This document shows, in pieces, positions 25,487 to 34,891 of a DNA stretch of 64,000 bases. The translations under genes and the position numbers were made by a program. Within the stretch, counting starts at the first letter, position 1; every line of letters begins with the position of its first letter. Source of the DNA: Halalkalicoccus paucihalophilus (lineage in GTDB: Archaea; Halobacteriota; Halobacteria; Halobacteriales; Halalkalicoccaceae); the NCBI RefSeq assembly GCF_001593955.1, contig NZ_LTAZ01000002.1:38060-102059 (forward strand), read 5' to 3'. Under the pieces are notes generated by a model. The model made no database searches and was not told the DNA's origin. It worked only from the letters and a program-made list of their open reading frames with translations.

Positions 25487-26140
25487 ATGATCGAGGAGTG
25501 TCTCGTCGTCGAGTTCCGGGTGATGGGCGACGACTGCCCGCTCGCACGGGCCACGCGGGAGGTTGAGGCACCCCTCGACTGTCGGCCGCCACAAGCCCGC
25601 CGCGACGGTAACGCGTTGCTCCGATTCAGCGTTCGTGGGGAGTACGAGGCGCTCGTCGAGCGCCTTGACGGAGACGGAGACATCCGATACCTGCACGTCT
25701 CGAACACCGATGGAATCGCGAACGTCCGGTGTCTCTCGAAACGGCCCTGCGTGATCCACCGCCTCGTGGACGCAGGATTCATGGTCGAATCGGTGCAGTA
25801 CCGCGACGGAGTGGAGACCTATGTGGGGGCTGTCGTCGGCCACGACGTCCTCAGAGGGGTACTGGAGGCCGCAGGCGAGACGGTCGGGGTCACCTTAGAA
25901 CGGGTCTCCCCGCTGGGAACGACCGACGACGCGCCGGTCGCGCGCCGGTGGGACCTCACCCTGGCTCAGGAGGCCGCCCTCGAGACGGCCCTCGAGATGG
26001 GCTACTTCGAGATCCCCCGCGACGCGACCGCGAGCGACGTGAGCGCCGAACTCGGGATCGGCAAGTCGGCGTTTCTCGAACGCCTTCGGCGTGGACAGAC
26101 CGCGCTCTTTTCCCAGCTCTTCGGCGGCAACAGGAGTTAA
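25487..26140 (+). CDS. Bacterio-opsin activator-type HTH regulator
   Basis: 217 residues. The N-terminal two thirds form a sensory region (FRVMGDDCPLARATREVEA); the C-terminal HTH_10 domain is LTLAQEAALETALEMGYFEI followed by DVSAELGIGKSAFLERLRRG, the Bat-type ending. It is divergent from paaABCD with an 82-base intergenic region containing direct repeats, so it most likely controls the phenylacetate operon. Confidence 0.85.
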   Translation: MIEECLVVEFRVMGDDCPLARATREVEAPLDCRPPQARRDGNALLRFSVRGEYEALVERLDGDGDIRYLHVSNTDGIANVRCLSKRPCVIHRLVDAGFMVESVQYRDGVETYVGAVVGHDVLRGVLEAAGETVGVTLERVSPLGTTDDAPVARRWDLTLAQEAALETALEMGYFEIPRDATASDVSAELGIGKSAFLERLRRGQTALFSQLFGGNRS

Positions 26141-26185
26141 GTAACGGAGCCGATAGTTCCCGGTAATGACCGTGCGAGGCAACGG

Positions 26186-27691
26186 ATGAGCGAGGAACGA
26201 GTCGCAGTCGGCACCGAAAGCGAGGGTGGAACGCCGGTCGAAATGCCGGTCGTCCAACTCCTGACCGGCCGGGGATTCATCACCGGAAAGAGCGGGAGCG
26301 GGAAGTCAAACACCGCGAGCGTCGTCGTCGAGGAGCTGCTCGAAGCGGGCTATCCCGTCCTCATCGTCGACACCGACGGCGAATACTATGGACTCAAAGA
26401 GGAGTACGAACTGCTGCATGCCGGTGCCGACGAGGAGTGTGACATTCAGGTCGGACCGGAACACGCCGAGAAAGTAGCCGAACTCGCCCTCGAACAGAAC
26501 GTCCCCACGATCCTCGACGTCTCGGGCTACCTCGACGAGACCGCGGCCGACGACCTCCTGCGCGAGACCGCCCGCCACCTCTTCGCCAAGGAGAAGAAAC
26601 TCAAGAAGCCGTTCCTGCTCGTGGTCGAGGAGGTCCACGAGTACATCCCCGAGGGGGGCGGGATGGACGAGACGGGGAGAATGCTGATCAAGATCGGGAA
26701 ACGCGGGCGGAAACACGGGCTGGGCATCGTCGGGATCAGCCAGCGGCCCGCCGACGTCAAAAAGGACTTCATCACGCAGGCGAACTGGCTCGTCTGGCAT
26801 CGGTTGACGTGGGACAACGACACGAAGGTGGTCGGGCGGATCGTGGGAACCGAGTACGGCGACCGGGTGGCGGACCTCGACGCCGGCGAGGCCTTCCTCC
26901 AGACGGATTGGACCGACGGCGACGTCCGGAGAGTGCAGTTCAAGCGAAAGCGGACCTTCGATGCGGGCGCGACGCCGGGCCTCGACGACTTCGAGCGGCC
27001 CGAACTCAAGTCAGTCAGCGACGGCCTGGTCGGGGACCTCCAGTCGATCACCGAGGACCAACGGCGCGAACAGGAACGGGTCGCGGAGCTCGAACGCGAA
27101 CTGGCCCGGCGGGACCGCCGGATCGAGCAGTTGGAACGGGAACTCGAATCGGCCCGCGACGTGAGCGAGGCGGCCCGACAGATGGCCGAGGCTCTCTCGG
27201 GCGAAACCTCTCTCGAACCCGCACAGGCGACGCTTCCCGACGTGGGGATGGACGAGGAACTCGAACGACTGCGCTCGGAGAACACCGCACTCGAAGCCGA
27301 GATCGAGGAGCTACGCGATCGATTTGACGATAGCGAAGTCGATGGAGAGGACGACCGATCACGGGACGAGGGGGTCGGCACTATCGAGGGGAGCGAGATG
27401 ACGGACGATACAGAGGCAGCAGGGATCGCCGCCGAGATCGAGGCCGCGAGCCGGCGGTCGCTCTGTAGCGAGGCCCAGACGTGGGCCGTCATCGAGGCGC
27501 TCGCCGAACGCGAGGGCGCGACCGCCAGCGAGATCGGTGCCGAGGTCTCGGCACCGTTTCAGCACGTGTGGACGCTGCTCATGGAGCTTCGCGGGTGTTC
27601 GTGTGTCGAACGGGGATCGGACGGCGTGTACACGCTCTCGCCCGTCGCACGCGACCTCGTTCTCGAGAGCGCCGATCCGCTCTCGGTCTGA
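26186..27691 (+). CDS. HerA-like ATPase with coiled coil and C-terminal winged helix
   Basis: 501 residues. Walker A is FITGKSGSGKSNTASVV; Walker B is PFLLVVEEVHEYIPEGGG; GIVGISQRPADVKKDFI is the sensor/arginine region of the HerA/FtsK group. Residues of about 285-400 form a long coiled coil (EQERVAELERELARRDRR). The last 75 residues (TWAVIEALAEREGATASEIG, then HVWTLLMELRGCSCVER) look like a winged helix. No NurA partner is adjacent. It may be a DNA-translocase-like ATPase with DNA-binding tail; the role is unknown. Confidence 0.8.
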   Translation: MSEERVAVGTESEGGTPVEMPVVQLLTGRGFITGKSGSGKSNTASVVVEELLEAGYPVLIVDTDGEYYGLKEEYELLHAGADEECDIQVGPEHAEKVAELALEQNVPTILDVSGYLDETAADDLLRETARHLFAKEKKLKKPFLLVVEEVHEYIPEGGGMDETGRMLIKIGKRGRKHGLGIVGISQRPADVKKDFITQANWLVWHRLTWDNDTKVVGRIVGTEYGDRVADLDAGEAFLQTDWTDGDVRRVQFKRKRTFDAGATPGLDDFERPELKSVSDGLVGDLQSITEDQRREQERVAELERELARRDRRIEQLERELESARDVSEAARQMAEALSGETSLEPAQATLPDVGMDEELERLRSENTALEAEIEELRDRFDDSEVDGEDDRSRDEGVGTIEGSEMTDDTEAAGIAAEIEAASRRSLCSEAQTWAVIEALAEREGATASEIGAEVSAPFQHVWTLLMELRGCSCVERGSDGVYTLSPVARDLVLESADPLSV

Positions 27692-27729
27692 GGCGAGGTT
27701 TTAGGTACTCCGCCCGGATCGAATCGGTC

Positions 27730-28497
27730 ATGCAGATCACCGACGAGGCAGGCGTTCGCACCATCACGTTCGACCGCCCCGACGTTCTGAACGCCTTTAC
27801 GACCGACACCGCGGCCGAACTCGCCGACGTTCTCGCCGAAAGCGATCCGACCGAACAGGACGCGATCGTGCTCACCGGCGAGGGTCGGGCGTTCAGCGCC
27901 GGGGGCGATATCGAGTCGATGGCCTCCCGCGAGGAGACCCCCGAGGAGGCCTACGAGCGGATCGACGACACCTTCGGCCGCCTCGCCGAGGAAGCCATGT
28001 CCTGCCGCGTGCCGATCGTCGCCCGGGTCAACGGCGACGCCGTCGGCGCAGGCATGGCGATGGTCGCGCTCACCGACTTCGCCTACGCCGTCGAATCCGC
28101 GCGCTTCAGCGCCGCGTTCGTCCGCGTGGGGCTGATCCCCGACACCGGCGGGACCTTTCTGTTGCCCCGACTCGTGGGCCTGCGGGCCGCGAAGGACCTC
28201 GCCTTTACGGGCCGGTTCTTCGACGCTGCGGAGGCGGCCGACCTCGGGCTGGTCAACGCGGTCGTTGCCGAGGACGACCTCGACGGCCGGATCGACGAGT
28301 TGCTCGACACCCTCCGAGAACGTCCGACGCGGACCATCGGGATGGCGAAACGCGCGATCCACGCGAACCTCGGGCGGAGCTGGGGGGAGGCGCTCGACTA
28401 CGAGAACGTCGTCCAGTCACAGGCGTACGCGACCCAGGAACACGGCGAGGGCGTCGACGCGTTCCTCGAGGACCGCGGTCCCGAGTTTTACTCGTAG
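27730..28497 (+). CDS. Enoyl-CoA hydratase/isomerase family protein
   Basis: 255-residue crotonase. GEGRAFSAGGDIESMASREE and RVNGDAVGAGMAMVALTDF form the oxyanion hole and catalytic region, and GLIPDTGGTFLLPRLVGLRA the next conserved block. In this neighbourhood a PaaG/PaaF-like role in phenylacetate breakdown is plausible but it is not in the paa operon. GTTTTAGG about 28 bases upstream supports the ATG at 27730. Its 3' end overlaps the convergent hydrolase gene by 10 bases. Confidence 0.88.
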   Translation: MQITDEAGVRTITFDRPDVLNAFTTDTAAELADVLAESDPTEQDAIVLTGEGRAFSAGGDIESMASREETPEEAYERIDDTFGRLAEEAMSCRVPIVARVNGDAVGAGMAMVALTDFAYAVESARFSAAFVRVGLIPDTGGTFLLPRLVGLRAAKDLAFTGRFFDAAEAADLGLVNAVVAEDDLDGRIDELLDTLRERPTRTIGMAKRAIHANLGRSWGEALDYENVVQSQAYATQEHGEGVDAFLEDRGPEFYS

Positions 28498-29297
28498 AGG
28501 AACTCGCGGATCGCGCCGTCGAACTCGGATCGGCGGTCGAGGACCGCCTCGTGGCCCGCCGCCTCGATCTCGACGAACTCGACTTCGGGGATCCCCCGGA
28601 CAGTCTCGCGGTAGCGCTCGCGGGTGAAAAACGGGTCCTCGGTTCCGCCGATCACGAGCGTCGGGACCTCGATGTCGCCGAGGCGGTCGGTCGCGTCGTG
28701 GGCGAGGCAGGCGTCGGCCGAAACGAGGAAGTCTCGACGGTCGACGGGCGATTGGGTACCGAGACGGCCGTAGAGCCGTGCAGCGCCCCGAACGATTGGT
28801 CCTCGGAGGCCGCCCGCGACCGCTCCCGCGGCCTCCTCGTAGATCGGCCGGAACTCCCCCCGTTCGGCGTGCTCACGCCACCGTTCGACCACCTCGCGCC
28901 CGTGTTCGCTCAGTCGGGCGGCGGCCAGTCCGAGGACCGCGCGCTCGACGAGATCCGGATGATCGGCCGCGAGGTGCTCGACGAGAAAACCGCCCATCGA
29001 GAGGCCCAGCACGTCCGCGGGGCCGACTGCCTCAAGGACCTCAGCGTAGCCCGCCGCCAGATCGCGCGTCGAGGCGTTTTCGGGGAGGCCGGGGGGACGG
29101 CTCACCATCGCGACCGTGTGTCGGCCCGTATAGCGGTCGCAGTAGGTGGCGACGAGCAGGCTGAACCACCACCGGTCGGTGACGCGACAGAGGGGGTCGT
29201 TGAGTCCCGGAACGACGAGAAGGGTTCGCGGACCGTCGCCGACGGCGACGTAGGGGTGGTCGGCCCACCGGCCACGACGGAGGGGGGTTCCGATCAC
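28488..29297 (-). CDS. Alpha/beta hydrolase
   Basis: 269 residues from GTG 29297. LLVVPGLNDPLCRVTDRWWF is the oxyanion-hole strand, VLGLSMGGFLVEHLAADHPD holds the nucleophile elbow GLSMGG, the acid is expected in VIGGTEDPFF, and the His in EAAGHEAVL. All triad elements are visible. The substrate cannot be told; esterase or C-C hydrolase functions are common in this fold. Confidence 0.85.
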   Translation of the reverse strand: MIGTPLRRGRWADHPYVAVGDGPRTLLVVPGLNDPLCRVTDRWWFSLLVATYCDRYTGRHTVAMVSRPPGLPENASTRDLAAGYAEVLEAVGPADVLGLSMGGFLVEHLAADHPDLVERAVLGLAAARLSEHGREVVERWREHAERGEFRPIYEEAAGAVAGGLRGPIVRGAARLYGRLGTQSPVDRRDFLVSADACLAHDATDRLGDIEVPTLVIGGTEDPFFTRERYRETVRGIPEVEFVEIEAAGHEAVLDRRSEFDGAIREFLYE

Positions 29298-29411
29298 TGC
29301 TCGCCACCTCGGGCGGGTCGGTTCGATGGGCAGGCCATACCCGATGGTCGTCGGGACGGACCAAAAACCGTCGCCCGATAGGGCTATCCATCAGTGATCG
29401 GATACCGAGGT

Positions 29412-30095
29412 ATGGGACACCGGTTCGACGCGCGTGCCCCTCGAGCGGCGTTGTACGTCGCGCTCGGCTCCGTCGGCGGGTTCGTGACGGTGCTCCTCGT
29501 GGGGTTCGTCCTGTTCGCGATCGAGGCGTTCTCGCTCGTCTCGGCGCTCCTGGGCGTCGCGCTGCTGGCGGGCCCGGGGCTCGCCCTGTGGGTGCTGATC
29601 CGAAACCCGGATCAGTGCCCGGCCAACGACGGGTTACACCCCATCCCGCTTCTCCAGTTCGTCTCGCTCGTAGAACGACTGGACCGGCGAGTCGTAGGGC
29701 TCGCACTCGCCCTCGGTGTAGTCGGCCAGTTCGCACTAGTTTCGGTCTCGCCGGTCGCGTCGCTGCTGGCCCTGTTCGCGGGGTTTGCAGCGATGTGGGT
29801 GCTCGATCCGGCGATCGACGGGGAGCGATGGGGGTCGGCCCATCGGCCGGCCGCCGGGGCGGGGCTGCCCGGCGGACTCGCGGGGGCGATGTCACGACTC
29901 GTCCTGATCGTCGTCGGGACCGCCCTACTGGTCGCCGGAGCGCGACTCGGGGAGGGACTCGTCTCGGACGGGATACCGGAACCGGCGATCGAGCAGGCGA
30001 GGCTCGCCGTCGGTCTCGGGATCGGTTCGGTCACGGCGTTGCTGTTCGGTCTGCTCTGTCTCTATCTCGGAGTGGTCGGTTCGATTCGAGCGTAG
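29412..30095 (+). CDS. Polytopic membrane protein of unknown function
   Basis: 227 residues with about six hydrophobic segments (VALGSVGGFVTVLLVGFVLF, LLGVALLAGPGLALWVLI, ALALGVVGQFALVSVSP, and three C-terminal ones ending in LLFGLLCLYLGVVG). There is no charged catalytic cluster. ATG 29412 has CTATCC about 27 bases upstream; a GTG at 29394 is possible. It stands alone and no transporter signature is seen. Confidence 0.7.
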   Translation: MGHRFDARAPRAALYVALGSVGGFVTVLLVGFVLFAIEAFSLVSALLGVALLAGPGLALWVLIRNPDQCPANDGLHPIPLLQFVSLVERLDRRVVGLALALGVVGQFALVSVSPVASLLALFAGFAAMWVLDPAIDGERWGSAHRPAAGAGLPGGLAGAMSRLVLIVVGTALLVAGARLGEGLVSDGIPEPAIEQARLAVGLGIGSVTALLFGLLCLYLGVVGSIRA

Positions 30096-30137
30096 TGCGG
30101 GGACGGGAGTTTTACGCGTCGCTCGCCTCCCTCCGGT

Positions 30138-30569
30138 ATGACCCGCGGAACGGTCTCGGAGACGTACCACGCGGCGCTCGCTCACGGCTTCGCCGACGTA
30201 GGAGACGCGACTCGAATCGGGGTCGTTCGCCGGCCGACAGCGTGGTTCTCCGGGGAGATCGACGAGAACGTCCCCGAACTCGGCCCGCCGGAGGAACTCC
30301 TCGAGGAGTTCAAACGGCGCCACGAGGACTTCAAGATGCAGGGGATGTGCGACGAAGGCGCACACAACGCCGCGTGGGAGGAGGTGAAGTTCGGGGAACG
30401 GTACCGCGAGCACCTCGACTCGGCCGAAGCGGGCGCGGCGCTCTCGGCCCTCGCCGAACGGGTCGTGGGCGGCGAGAGCGTCGTCCTCGTCTGTTTCGAG
30501 AAGGGCACTAAACGGTGTCACCGCCACGCGCTCGAGGCGGAACTGGCGGCCCGACTCGACCGGGACTAA
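30138..30569 (+). CDS. DUF488 domain protein
   Basis: 143 residues. The C-terminal VVLVCFEKGTKRCHRHALEA is the DUF488 signature (Cys plus CHRH). The first part begins RGTVSETYHAALAHGFADVG. Function unknown, with DNA repair suggested for some bacterial relatives. It overlaps the end of the convergent symporter gene by 4 bases. Confidence 0.8.
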   Translation: MTRGTVSETYHAALAHGFADVGDATRIGVVRRPTAWFSGEIDENVPELGPPEELLEEFKRRHEDFKMQGMCDEGAHNAAWEEVKFGERYREHLDSAEAGAALSALAERVVGGESVVLVCFEKGTKRCHRHALEAELAARLDRD

Positions 30570-32044
30570 TCGTCGTCGACGGCGTGATCCGACCCGAGGA
30601 GGCCGATCTCCCGCGAGAGTACGCCCGGATCGAAGCGGGTGTCGGTCAGCCGGGCCGACAGGACGGCGAGGCCGGCCGACACCGCCGCGGCACCGAGGAA
30701 CGCCCGGAGAAACGAGGGGTCGGGGAGGGGGACGAGCGCCGACAGCGCCCCGTGCGTCGTCGGCAGGTACGCCAGCCCGACGAGCAGGCCGGCGACGCTC
30801 GCGGCGAGCATACCGTACTCATTCGCGCGCATCGAGTAGAGTCCGTAGATCAGCGGGACGGCCGCCGCGACGGCGAACAGGTCCGCCGTGAGGAACAGTG
30901 CGAGGACGCTGTAGGCCCGCGCGCCGATGACGATCGCCCCGAGCGCGACCGCGACGGTCGTGAGCCGTGCGGCCAGCGTCAGCGAGCGTTCGGAGGGCGA
31001 ATCGAGCAGTCGCGGCAGGTCGGCGGTGACGACGCTCGCGATCGCGTTGAACAGCGTGTCGGCGGTGCTCATAACCAGCAGGACGGCGAGCAGGACCACG
31101 ACGAGGCCGACCCACTCGGGCAGCGTCTCGAGGACGAGGACGAACAGCGCGACGCTCGCGTCACCCGGCCCCTCGAGGAGACCGAAGCCGGCGGCGACGA
31201 CGCCGAACAGCCCGGCGACGAGGACGACCGGGACGACCGTCAGCCCGGAAATCGCGAACGACCGTCGCACCGTCTCGCCGTCCTCGGCGGCGTAGACGCG
31301 CTGCCACCACGACTGGTTGAGCAGTTCGGCCCCAGCGATGGCCACGACGATATACACTCCAAACAGCAGGCCGGGGACGAAGCCGGGATCGAGCAGCGTC
31401 GGGTCGGTCGTAGCGACCGTCCGTCCGATCGGACCGGGACCGCCGAGGGTGAACAGCGTGACGGCGAAGACCACGCCCAGAAGCGGGAGGACGACCAGCA
31501 ACTGGACGGTGTCGGTGAAGATGCTCGCGCGCAGCCCGCCGTAGGCCGTATAGAGCAGGACGAACCCGCCGACCAGTCCGGCGGTCTGCCACGCCGGGAC
31601 GCCCGCGACCAGCGAGAGGACGCCGACGATGCCGGTCATGTTCGCCGCCAGCGAGACGAACATGAACGCGACGCTGACCAGCAGGACGTAGGCGTACATC
31701 GCGGGGCCGTACCGCACGAAAGCGTACTCGGTGAGGGTGTGACCCTCGGGGATCAGCCGACGGATCCGCGGGCCCACGACGACGTAGACCAGGCTCGCGG
31801 CGGCGCTGCCGAGTGCGTAGCCCGCGACGGCGGTAACGCCGCCGAACGCCGCGCCCGCCTCCGCGGGGCTGAACAGGATCCACCCGCCCATGTTCGAGGC
31901 AAGCAGCGTCGCGACCAGCGTTCGGGTTCCGACTGAGTCGCGCGCGCTGATGAACTCCTCGATCGAGTCCGTTCCCCGAGTGTACCACAGTCCGACCGCG
32001 GTCGTCGCCGCCACCGTCACGACGACCAGCGCGATCGCCCCCAT
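30566..32044 (-). CDS. Sodium:solute symporter family protein
   Basis: 492 residues, about 13 membrane helices, of the SSS family (proline/pantothenate/urea type). Diagnostic stretches are SARDSVGTRTLVATLLASNM with a GGWILFSPAEAG segment near the N-terminus, and ELLNQSWWQRVYAAEDGETV centrally. GGTGAG lies 7 bases before ATG 32044 and may be a ribosome-binding site on a short-leader message; starts at 32056 or 32068 are also in frame. The substrate is unresolved. Confidence 0.85.
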   Translation of the reverse strand: MGAIALVVVTVAATTAVGLWYTRGTDSIEEFISARDSVGTRTLVATLLASNMGGWILFSPAEAGAAFGGVTAVAGYALGSAAASLVYVVVGPRIRRLIPEGHTLTEYAFVRYGPAMYAYVLLVSVAFMFVSLAANMTGIVGVLSLVAGVPAWQTAGLVGGFVLLYTAYGGLRASIFTDTVQLLVVLPLLGVVFAVTLFTLGGPGPIGRTVATTDPTLLDPGFVPGLLFGVYIVVAIAGAELLNQSWWQRVYAAEDGETVRRSFAISGLTVVPVVLVAGLFGVVAAGFGLLEGPGDASVALFVLVLETLPEWVGLVVVLLAVLLVMSTADTLFNAIASVVTADLPRLLDSPSERSLTLAARLTTVAVALGAIVIGARAYSVLALFLTADLFAVAAAVPLIYGLYSMRANEYGMLAASVAGLLVGLAYLPTTHGALSALVPLPDPSFLRAFLGAAAVSAGLAVLSARLTDTRFDPGVLSREIGLLGSDHAVDDD

Positions 32045-32155
32045 CGAACTCACCATCCGAACCGCCACCGCGATCCGTTCGAGTACACACCGGTCGTCCG
32101 CCGGTCGCGGGGATAAACCCGGCGAATACCACCCGGTATTTCGCGGACGATTCGA

Positions 32156-32617
32156 TCAGTCCCGGCGTTTGATCAGGAACTTCATGTCTCCCGAAAAGAC
32201 CGTCTCGTTCTCTTGGTTGGTCATCTCTGTATCGATCGTGACCAGCCCCGAGTCCTCGCGGCTCGACAGTTCCTTTTTCCCGACTACCTCCATATCGAGC
32301 GAGACGGTGTCGTTCGTTCGTACGGGCGCGGGGATGTCCATGTAGTTCATACCCAAAAAGGCCAGCACGGTGCGTTCGAGGAAGCCACACCGGTAGACGA
32401 ACCCGGTGGCGAGGACGAACGTCATCGGGCCGTGGGCGACCCGCTCGCCGAAGTACTCCTCGTCGGCGTAGTGGCGGTTCGTGTGTAGTTCGGTCCAGTC
32501 GCCCGAGAACGCCGAATGCAGGACGAAATCCGATTCCGTCACCGTGCGCCCGACGCTCTCGAACGTCTGGCCGACCGAAAAGTCCTCGAAGTGGTGTGGC
32601 TCGTAACTGTATGCCAT
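32156..32617 (-). CDS. MaoC-type hydratase (R-specific enoyl-CoA hydratase-like)
   Basis: 153-residue hot-dog protein. HHFEDFSVGQTFESVGRTVT and VLHSAFSGDWTELHTNRHYA, with the catalytic Asp/His region, then FGERVAHGPMTFVLATGFV, match MaoC dehydratases. GTATTTT about 28 bases upstream supports ATG 32617. It might act in fatty-acid or polyhydroxyalkanoate metabolism. Confidence 0.85.
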   Translation of the reverse strand: MAYSYEPHHFEDFSVGQTFESVGRTVTESDFVLHSAFSGDWTELHTNRHYADEEYFGERVAHGPMTFVLATGFVYRCGFLERTVLAFLGMNYMDIPAPVRTNDTVSLDMEVVGKKELSSREDSGLVTIDTEMTNQENETVFSGDMKFLIKRRD

Positions 32618-32993
32618 CGTAACCCGATCTATCGACCATGAGAAAATACGTTCCCGTTCGTCAGTCCCGTTCACCGGTCTCCTGTCGATCGGTCGGGGCG
32701 ATTCGAGACCCTGAATCGCGCCATACCATATATTATTCAATATGATTACATAATACACAAAGTATTTATTGGTGACACTCGTTGGACTATTTGCCGTCAA
32801 GGAGACGGCGTTGTGCCTGTCAGAGGCCACCCCCCTCCCCATCGCACTCTCGATGGCGTCGTATCGCCATCCCCCACCAGTACGCCGGTGATCCACTCCC
32901 CCCCCCCTGATCACCGAGGTGCCGACCGGGCCGCTTCCGGCCGGCGTCGCGTACGCTTTTCGTCCGGAAACCACATCGAAGAAGCGTCGGTCC
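32618..32993. other. 376-base gene-free gap with an AT-rich core
   Basis: The stretch 32724-32770 is strongly AT-rich (CCATATATTATTCAATATGA and AGTATTTATT) within otherwise GC-rich sequence. It holds several TATA-like motifs. A 39-codon reading from GTG 32772 has no support. The MaoC promoter lies at 32640-32650. I find no RNA gene. Confidence 0.5.
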
Positions 32994-33284
32994 TTACTCG
33001 TCGGCTTGCTCGCGAACCGCCGTGGCGAGCGCCGGATGCAACACCGGTCGGTCCTCCTCGTCCCGGCGGAGCAGCGGCTCGCCGTGGAGTTCCTCTTCGA
33101 GGGTGCCGACACGCTTTTTGATCGTGCGTTCGGTGTAGCCCGTCTCCTCGGCGAGTTCCTCGGTCGAGAGGGGGTCGTCGGCGTTCGAAAGCGCCAGTGC
33201 GATCTCGTACTCCGACTCCCGGTACTCCGTCGCCATCTTCTCGGCGAGCGCGGCCAACTTCGCTGGGACCTCCTCGGTTGCCAT
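32994..33284 (-). CDS. Small winged-helix DNA-binding protein
   Basis: 96 residues. IALALSNADDPLSTEELAEE and TGYTERTIKKRVGTLEEEL form a helix-turn-helix with a recognition helix, and LLRRDEEDRPVLHPALATA is the wing. It is a transcriptional regulator of ArsR/MarR-like size. GTTTTACATA about 27 bases upstream gives a strong leaderless promoter. Confidence 0.78.
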   Translation of the reverse strand: MATEEVPAKLAALAEKMATEYRESEYEIALALSNADDPLSTEELAEETGYTERTIKKRVGTLEEELHGEPLLRRDEEDRPVLHPALATAVREQADE

Positions 33285-33396
33285 ACCTCCCTCTGAGGGG
33301 AGCGGGTATGTAAAACCTGTACTGTCGCGGCGGACGCGTCGCTCGTAAGCGCGAGCGGTCGGTGGCCGCGAGAGGCAAAGAAAGAGTTCGGTCGCG

Positions 33397-33738
33397 TTAC
33401 AGACCGCCCTGACGGCGGGCCCGATCGCGGTCGGTCAGTATCTCGACCAGCGGGCGGGCGGTCTCGACGAGCGCCAGTGTCCGGGCGGGGTTTCGCTTCG
33501 CGATGTACGCGAGGGCGCTCGCGGCGGTGAGAAAGGTGACGAACGTGACGACGATGGCGCTGCTGATGGCAAACGGTATGAGTGCGGCGATCAGCGTGAC
33601 GCTGATGCCGTTGATGAACAGCAACGCCCCGGCCAACAGGAGGAACCTGTTGATCGCGGCTGTTGGCCCGCCGGATCCACGATCGGACCCGCGCCCGCGG
33701 GTGGATCGACGGGAGGTATGGTCGGATAGCGAGTCCAT
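33397..33738 (-). CDS. Small two-helix membrane protein
   Basis: 113 residues. A basic, glycine-rich N-terminal tail is followed by two hydrophobic segments (NRFLLLAGALLFINGISVTL and SSAIVVTFVTFLTAASALAY) and an arginine-rich tail. Start at ATG 33738 or 33747. No family recognised. Confidence 0.6.
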   Translation of the reverse strand: MDSLSDHTSRRSTRGRGSDRGSGGPTAAINRFLLLAGALLFINGISVTLIAALIPFAISSAIVVTFVTFLTAASALAYIAKRNPARTLALVETARPLVEILTDRDRARRQGGL

Positions 33739-33940
33739 AACAACCATTCGTTTGGGTACCCTCTTGAAACTCAGTCAGCTATCCGTCAGACATCCGTGTT
33801 TCATTCAATGAGATCGGGATTTGAAATACCGGTACGGAAGCATGTGAATCGATTCTGACGTGTTCGATGTGGCCGCCATCGGACGGCGGGACGACCGACA
33901 ACCCGATAGTATACAACCGTTGGACGGTCTCCCATGAGAC

Positions 33941-34891
33941 ATGATCGGGAAACTCGACCCGGATCGTCTCGAGACCGTGTTCTCGCGGACGGGCACGCCC
34001 GACGACGACGTGGTAGTAGGGCCGGCTTACGGCGAGGACACCGCCGCGCTCAGGGTCGGCGAACAGCTGCTCGTCGTTAACACCGACCCCGTCTCGCTGG
34101 CCGCCGAGCGCATCGGCGAGATCGGGATCCACGTCGCCTGCAACGACGTCGCCGCTTCGGGCGGCGAACCGCGCTGGCTCACCGCGGTGGTCTTCCTGCC
34201 CGATGGGGACCTCCTCGATCCCGTCGTCTCCCAGCTCGATACGGCCGCCCGCGAGGCCGGCGTGGCGATCGTCGGCGGGCACACCGAGTACGCCCCCGAG
34301 CGCGACCGCCCCCTGCTCGCACTCACTTGTCTCGGCCTCGCCGACGAGTACGTCCCGACCGGCGGTGCGGACCCGGGCGACACCCTGCTCCTGACGAAGG
34401 GCGCGGGGATCGAAGGGACCGCGATCCTCGCGACCGACTTCCGAGAGAGCATGGATCTCCCTGAGAGCCTCCTCGACCGAGGGCAGGCGCTGTTCTCGGA
34501 ACTGAGCGTCCTCCCCGAAGCCCGGCTCCTGCGCGAGGACGCGAGCGCGATGCACGATCCCACGGAGGGCGGACTGGTCGACGGCGCGCTCGAACTCGCG
34601 GTCGCTTCCGATGTGCGCGTCGAGATCGAGCGCGACCACGTCCCGATCCGCGAGAGCACCCGAGAGCTCTGTGCGGCGATGGGCGTGGACCCGCTGAAGA
34701 TATTCGGCTCGGGCGCGCTGCTGGCGACGATACCCGAGGAACTGGTCGAGGAGGCGCTCGACGCGCTCGATTCGGCGGGGATCGAGGCGGCGGCTATCGG
34801 GACGGTCGAGGCCGGCGAGCCCGCCCTCTCGCTCGACGGCGAGCGGATCACCGAACCGGTTCGGGACGACCTCTACGAGCTATGGACGTAG
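33941..34891 (+). CDS. AIR synthase family protein
   Basis: 316 residues of the PurM/HypE/ThiL/SelD superfamily. VVNTDPVSLAAERIGEIGIH and NDVAASGGEPRWLTAVVFLP are the ATP-binding blocks, GGHTEYAPERDRPLLALTCL follows, and DPTEGGLVDGALELAVASDV is the C-terminal signature. Closest in feel to HypE-like archaeal AIR synthases; the reaction is not known. GTATAC about 30 bases upstream. Its 3' end overlaps the convergent glutaredoxin gene. Confidence 0.83.
   Translation: MIGKLDPDRLETVFSRTGTPDDDVVVGPAYGEDTAALRVGEQLLVVNTDPVSLAAERIGEIGIHVACNDVAASGGEPRWLTAVVFLPDGDLLDPVVSQLDTAAREAGVAIVGGHTEYAPERDRPLLALTCLGLADEYVPTGGADPGDTLLLTKGAGIEGTAILATDFRESMDLPESLLDRGQALFSELSVLPEARLLREDASAMHDPTEGGLVDGALELAVASDVRVEIERDHVPIRESTRELCAAMGVDPLKIFGSGALLATIPEELVEEALDALDSAGIEAAAIGTVEAGEPALSLDGERITEPVRDDLYELWT

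Noticed and set aside
30515..31936. 473-codon plus-strand frame opposite the sodium symporter
   Set aside because: Arg/Asp/Glu/Gln-rich low-complexity translation with no domain; it is the antisense of a clear 13-helix membrane protein, a common GC-rich artefact.
32772..32891. GTG-started 39-codon reading after an AT-rich promoter-like stretch
   Set aside because: The TATA-like motif is only a few bases upstream, too close for TBP-directed initiation, and no domain or ribosome site is visible.
33827..33850. GGGATTTGAAATACCGG resembling a tRNA T-arm
   Set aside because: Lacks the TTCRA loop core and no tRNA arms can be built around it; chance similarity.
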